A stretch of 57,989 nt of DNA from Akkermansia sp. GTDB taxonomy: Bacteria > Verrucomicrobiota > Verrucomicrobiia > Verrucomicrobiales > Akkermansiaceae. The stretch spans positions 1 to 57,989 of the forward strand of contig JAFYWX010000011.1 of the NCBI GenBank assembly GCA_017546445.1. The letters run 5' to 3'. Made by a program: the position numbers and the translations under genes. Shown here in pieces: positions 57,010 through 57,989 of the stretch. Under the pieces are notes generated by a model, which was given only the letters and a program-made list of their open reading frames with translations, made no database searches and was not told the DNA's origin. Positions within the stretch are counted from its first letter, which is position 1. Each line of letters opens with the position of its first letter.

Positions 57010-57149
57010 TTATGCTTTCCATGCGGAACGGTGTACCCCCCGGTTGAATAATATTGTTCGTTTCCTCATAGGGGTCTAGACTCTCCGTTGATTCAGGAAC
57101 TACCGGTTGAAATCAGGCCTATGGCATCCTGGTCAATAAAGATTAGAAT

Positions 57150-57989
57150 ATGAACAATAATCATATAGAAAAAGCTTCCTCCGGCCGCGCCGGGGAAGAT
57201 GCCCAGGGTAACTCCTGCGTGCAGACCGTGCAGCCCGCCGTTGAACTCAACGTATGCGCTGCTTCACCCGAACCCGCAGTAGCTCTCGCTTCTGCCAACC
57301 TTAACTCCGGCACCGATTGTGCCACACCCCCTGATACGACTATGAATATCGACACCAATACCCATGCTGTTGCCCCTGCTTCTGAGGGCGCGTCTTTTGA
57401 CCCCATTCTGTTGTCTTCCGGTAAGCCTGAAGATGCCATGGGGGTAGGGCCTGTAACTCGCAGGATCGGCGGAAAAGCCTTTTCTATCACCAAGGCTAAT
57501 GCTAGAATTCGCGTCAAAGTGACCGTTGATGACAGCGGCACCTTGATTCTTCGTCACCAGGAATCCCAGCAGGAGTTTGCCTTTAATGCATCTCTTCCTG
57601 ATGGCGCATGGCCGCAGCTTAATAATCCCGATTACTGGCAGACTGATGTAGAACGCGATGTTCCTAAAGGTCACTATACTGTGACCGGCTCTGTTACCAA
57701 TACCGGCACGGCTCATTCTCAGAATCGCATCATGATGCGCTATGAAGTTTACCTCGTTGCGGGTGAGGATGCCATTGACCCGATTCCTCCTGATGAACCG
57801 GAAGAGGAAACCATGATTTGCTGCGCATGCGGCGGTTGTGAGGAAAAAGATGGTAATGGTAACGTGATTGCTACCATCGACCTCCCCGGCGAGTCTTTCA
57901 TGGACCAGTGTTTCCTTAAGTCCCAGTTCGAGGAAATGCAGCAGCAGACTGCTTCTGTAAGCGCGGGGGATGAAGAAGCAACCACCGTT
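57150..57989 (+). CDS. N-terminal part of a large protein of unknown function (cut by window end)
   Basis: The frame is open from ATG 57150 to the last base (280 codons), so the gene continues beyond the window. The first 100 residues are low-complexity and polar, without a signal peptide. A beta-sandwich-like stretch follows (AFSITKANARIRVKVTVDDSGTLILRHQ ... GHYTVTGSVTNTGTAHSQNRIMMRYEVYLV), then a Pro/Glu linker and a cysteine cluster (CCACGGC) with an acidic tail. This could be the start of an Rhs-like or other large surface protein, but no YD or Rhs repeat is visible, so no function is assigned. Codon use is more T-ending than in the preceding genes. Confidence 0.75.
   Translation, partial: MNNNHIEKASSGRAGEDAQGNSCVQTVQPAVELNVCAASPEPAVALASANLNSGTDCATPPDTTMNIDTNTHAVAPASEGASFDPILLSSGKPEDAMGVGPVTRRIGGKAFSITKANARIRVKVTVDDSGTLILRHQESQQEFAFNASLPDGAWPQLNNPDYWQTDVERDVPKGHYTVTGSVTNTGTAHSQNRIMMRYEVYLVAGEDAIDPIPPDEPEEETMICCACGGCEEKDGNGNVIATIDLPGESFMDQCFLKSQFEEMQQQTASVSAGDEEATTV

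Overview
This 58-kb window is chromosomal DNA of a Gram-negative, gut-type Verrucomicrobiota, most like Akkermansia. That identification is inference. It rests on a dual-type membrane pyrophosphatase, a four-subunit sodium-pumping methylmalonyl-CoA decarboxylase (propionate route), a galactokinase/sodium-sugar symporter pair, a PEP-CTERM protein with chlamydia-style GGAI/FxxN repeats, a long-form IspH and a complete Kdo/Lpt lipopolysaccharide operon. No phage, insertion sequence, CRISPR array or rRNA was seen. There is one tRNA, tRNA-Leu(CAA).

Layout. 1-2,500: palindromic repeats and the pyrophosphatase. 2,600-7,300: an accessory patch with two ankyrin proteins, an unknown protein and an ADP-ribosylglycohydrolase, followed by another unknown. 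7,400-14,500: fabD, L-serine dehydratase, a MarR regulator facing a tiny AP2-like protein, an outer-membrane efflux lipoprotein, a prepilin peptidase and a tRNA-dihydrouridine synthase whose 3' end and terminator are tandemly duplicated. 14,800-19,200 (minus strand): kdsA, LptC-like, a very large LptA/OstA-like protein and lptB. 19,400-25,700: purH, pdxJ, an HU protein, galK and a sodium/sugar symporter. 25,900-29,000 (minus): small membrane proteins, a CHASE2-like protein and an AmgK-like sugar kinase. 29,200-37,100: rlmH, an Lrp regulator with an aminotransferase, a CPBP protease, a MurU-like nucleotidyltransferase and the decarboxylase operon. 37,200-48,200: a helical exported protein, a TolC-like lipoprotein, an LplT-like transporter, a Sel1 lipoprotein, trxB, a LolC/E-like permease, an RDD protein, an Aas-like acyl ligase and ispH. 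48,300-54,300 (minus): two large surface proteins, one an IdeS-like cysteine-protease autotransporter and the other a Pmp-like PEP-CTERM protein. 54,600-58,000: tRNA-Leu, the scaffold/GGGtGRT pair, a hairpin array and the start of a large unknown protein.

Gene expression has a clear style. Good -35/-10 pairs with 16-18 base spacers end only 6-11 bases before many start codons, so many messages look leaderless. Shine-Dalgarno sequences are mostly absent, even inside operons.

The most unusual items are the IdeS-family domain on an autotransporter barrel, the GGAI/FxxN protein with a PEP-CTERM tail, the ankyrin/ADP-ribosylglycohydrolase cassette flanked by near-identical 25-base repeats, a 25-base perfect palindrome between the -10 box and start codon of galK, and a composite repeat family of palindromes plus a conserved tail.
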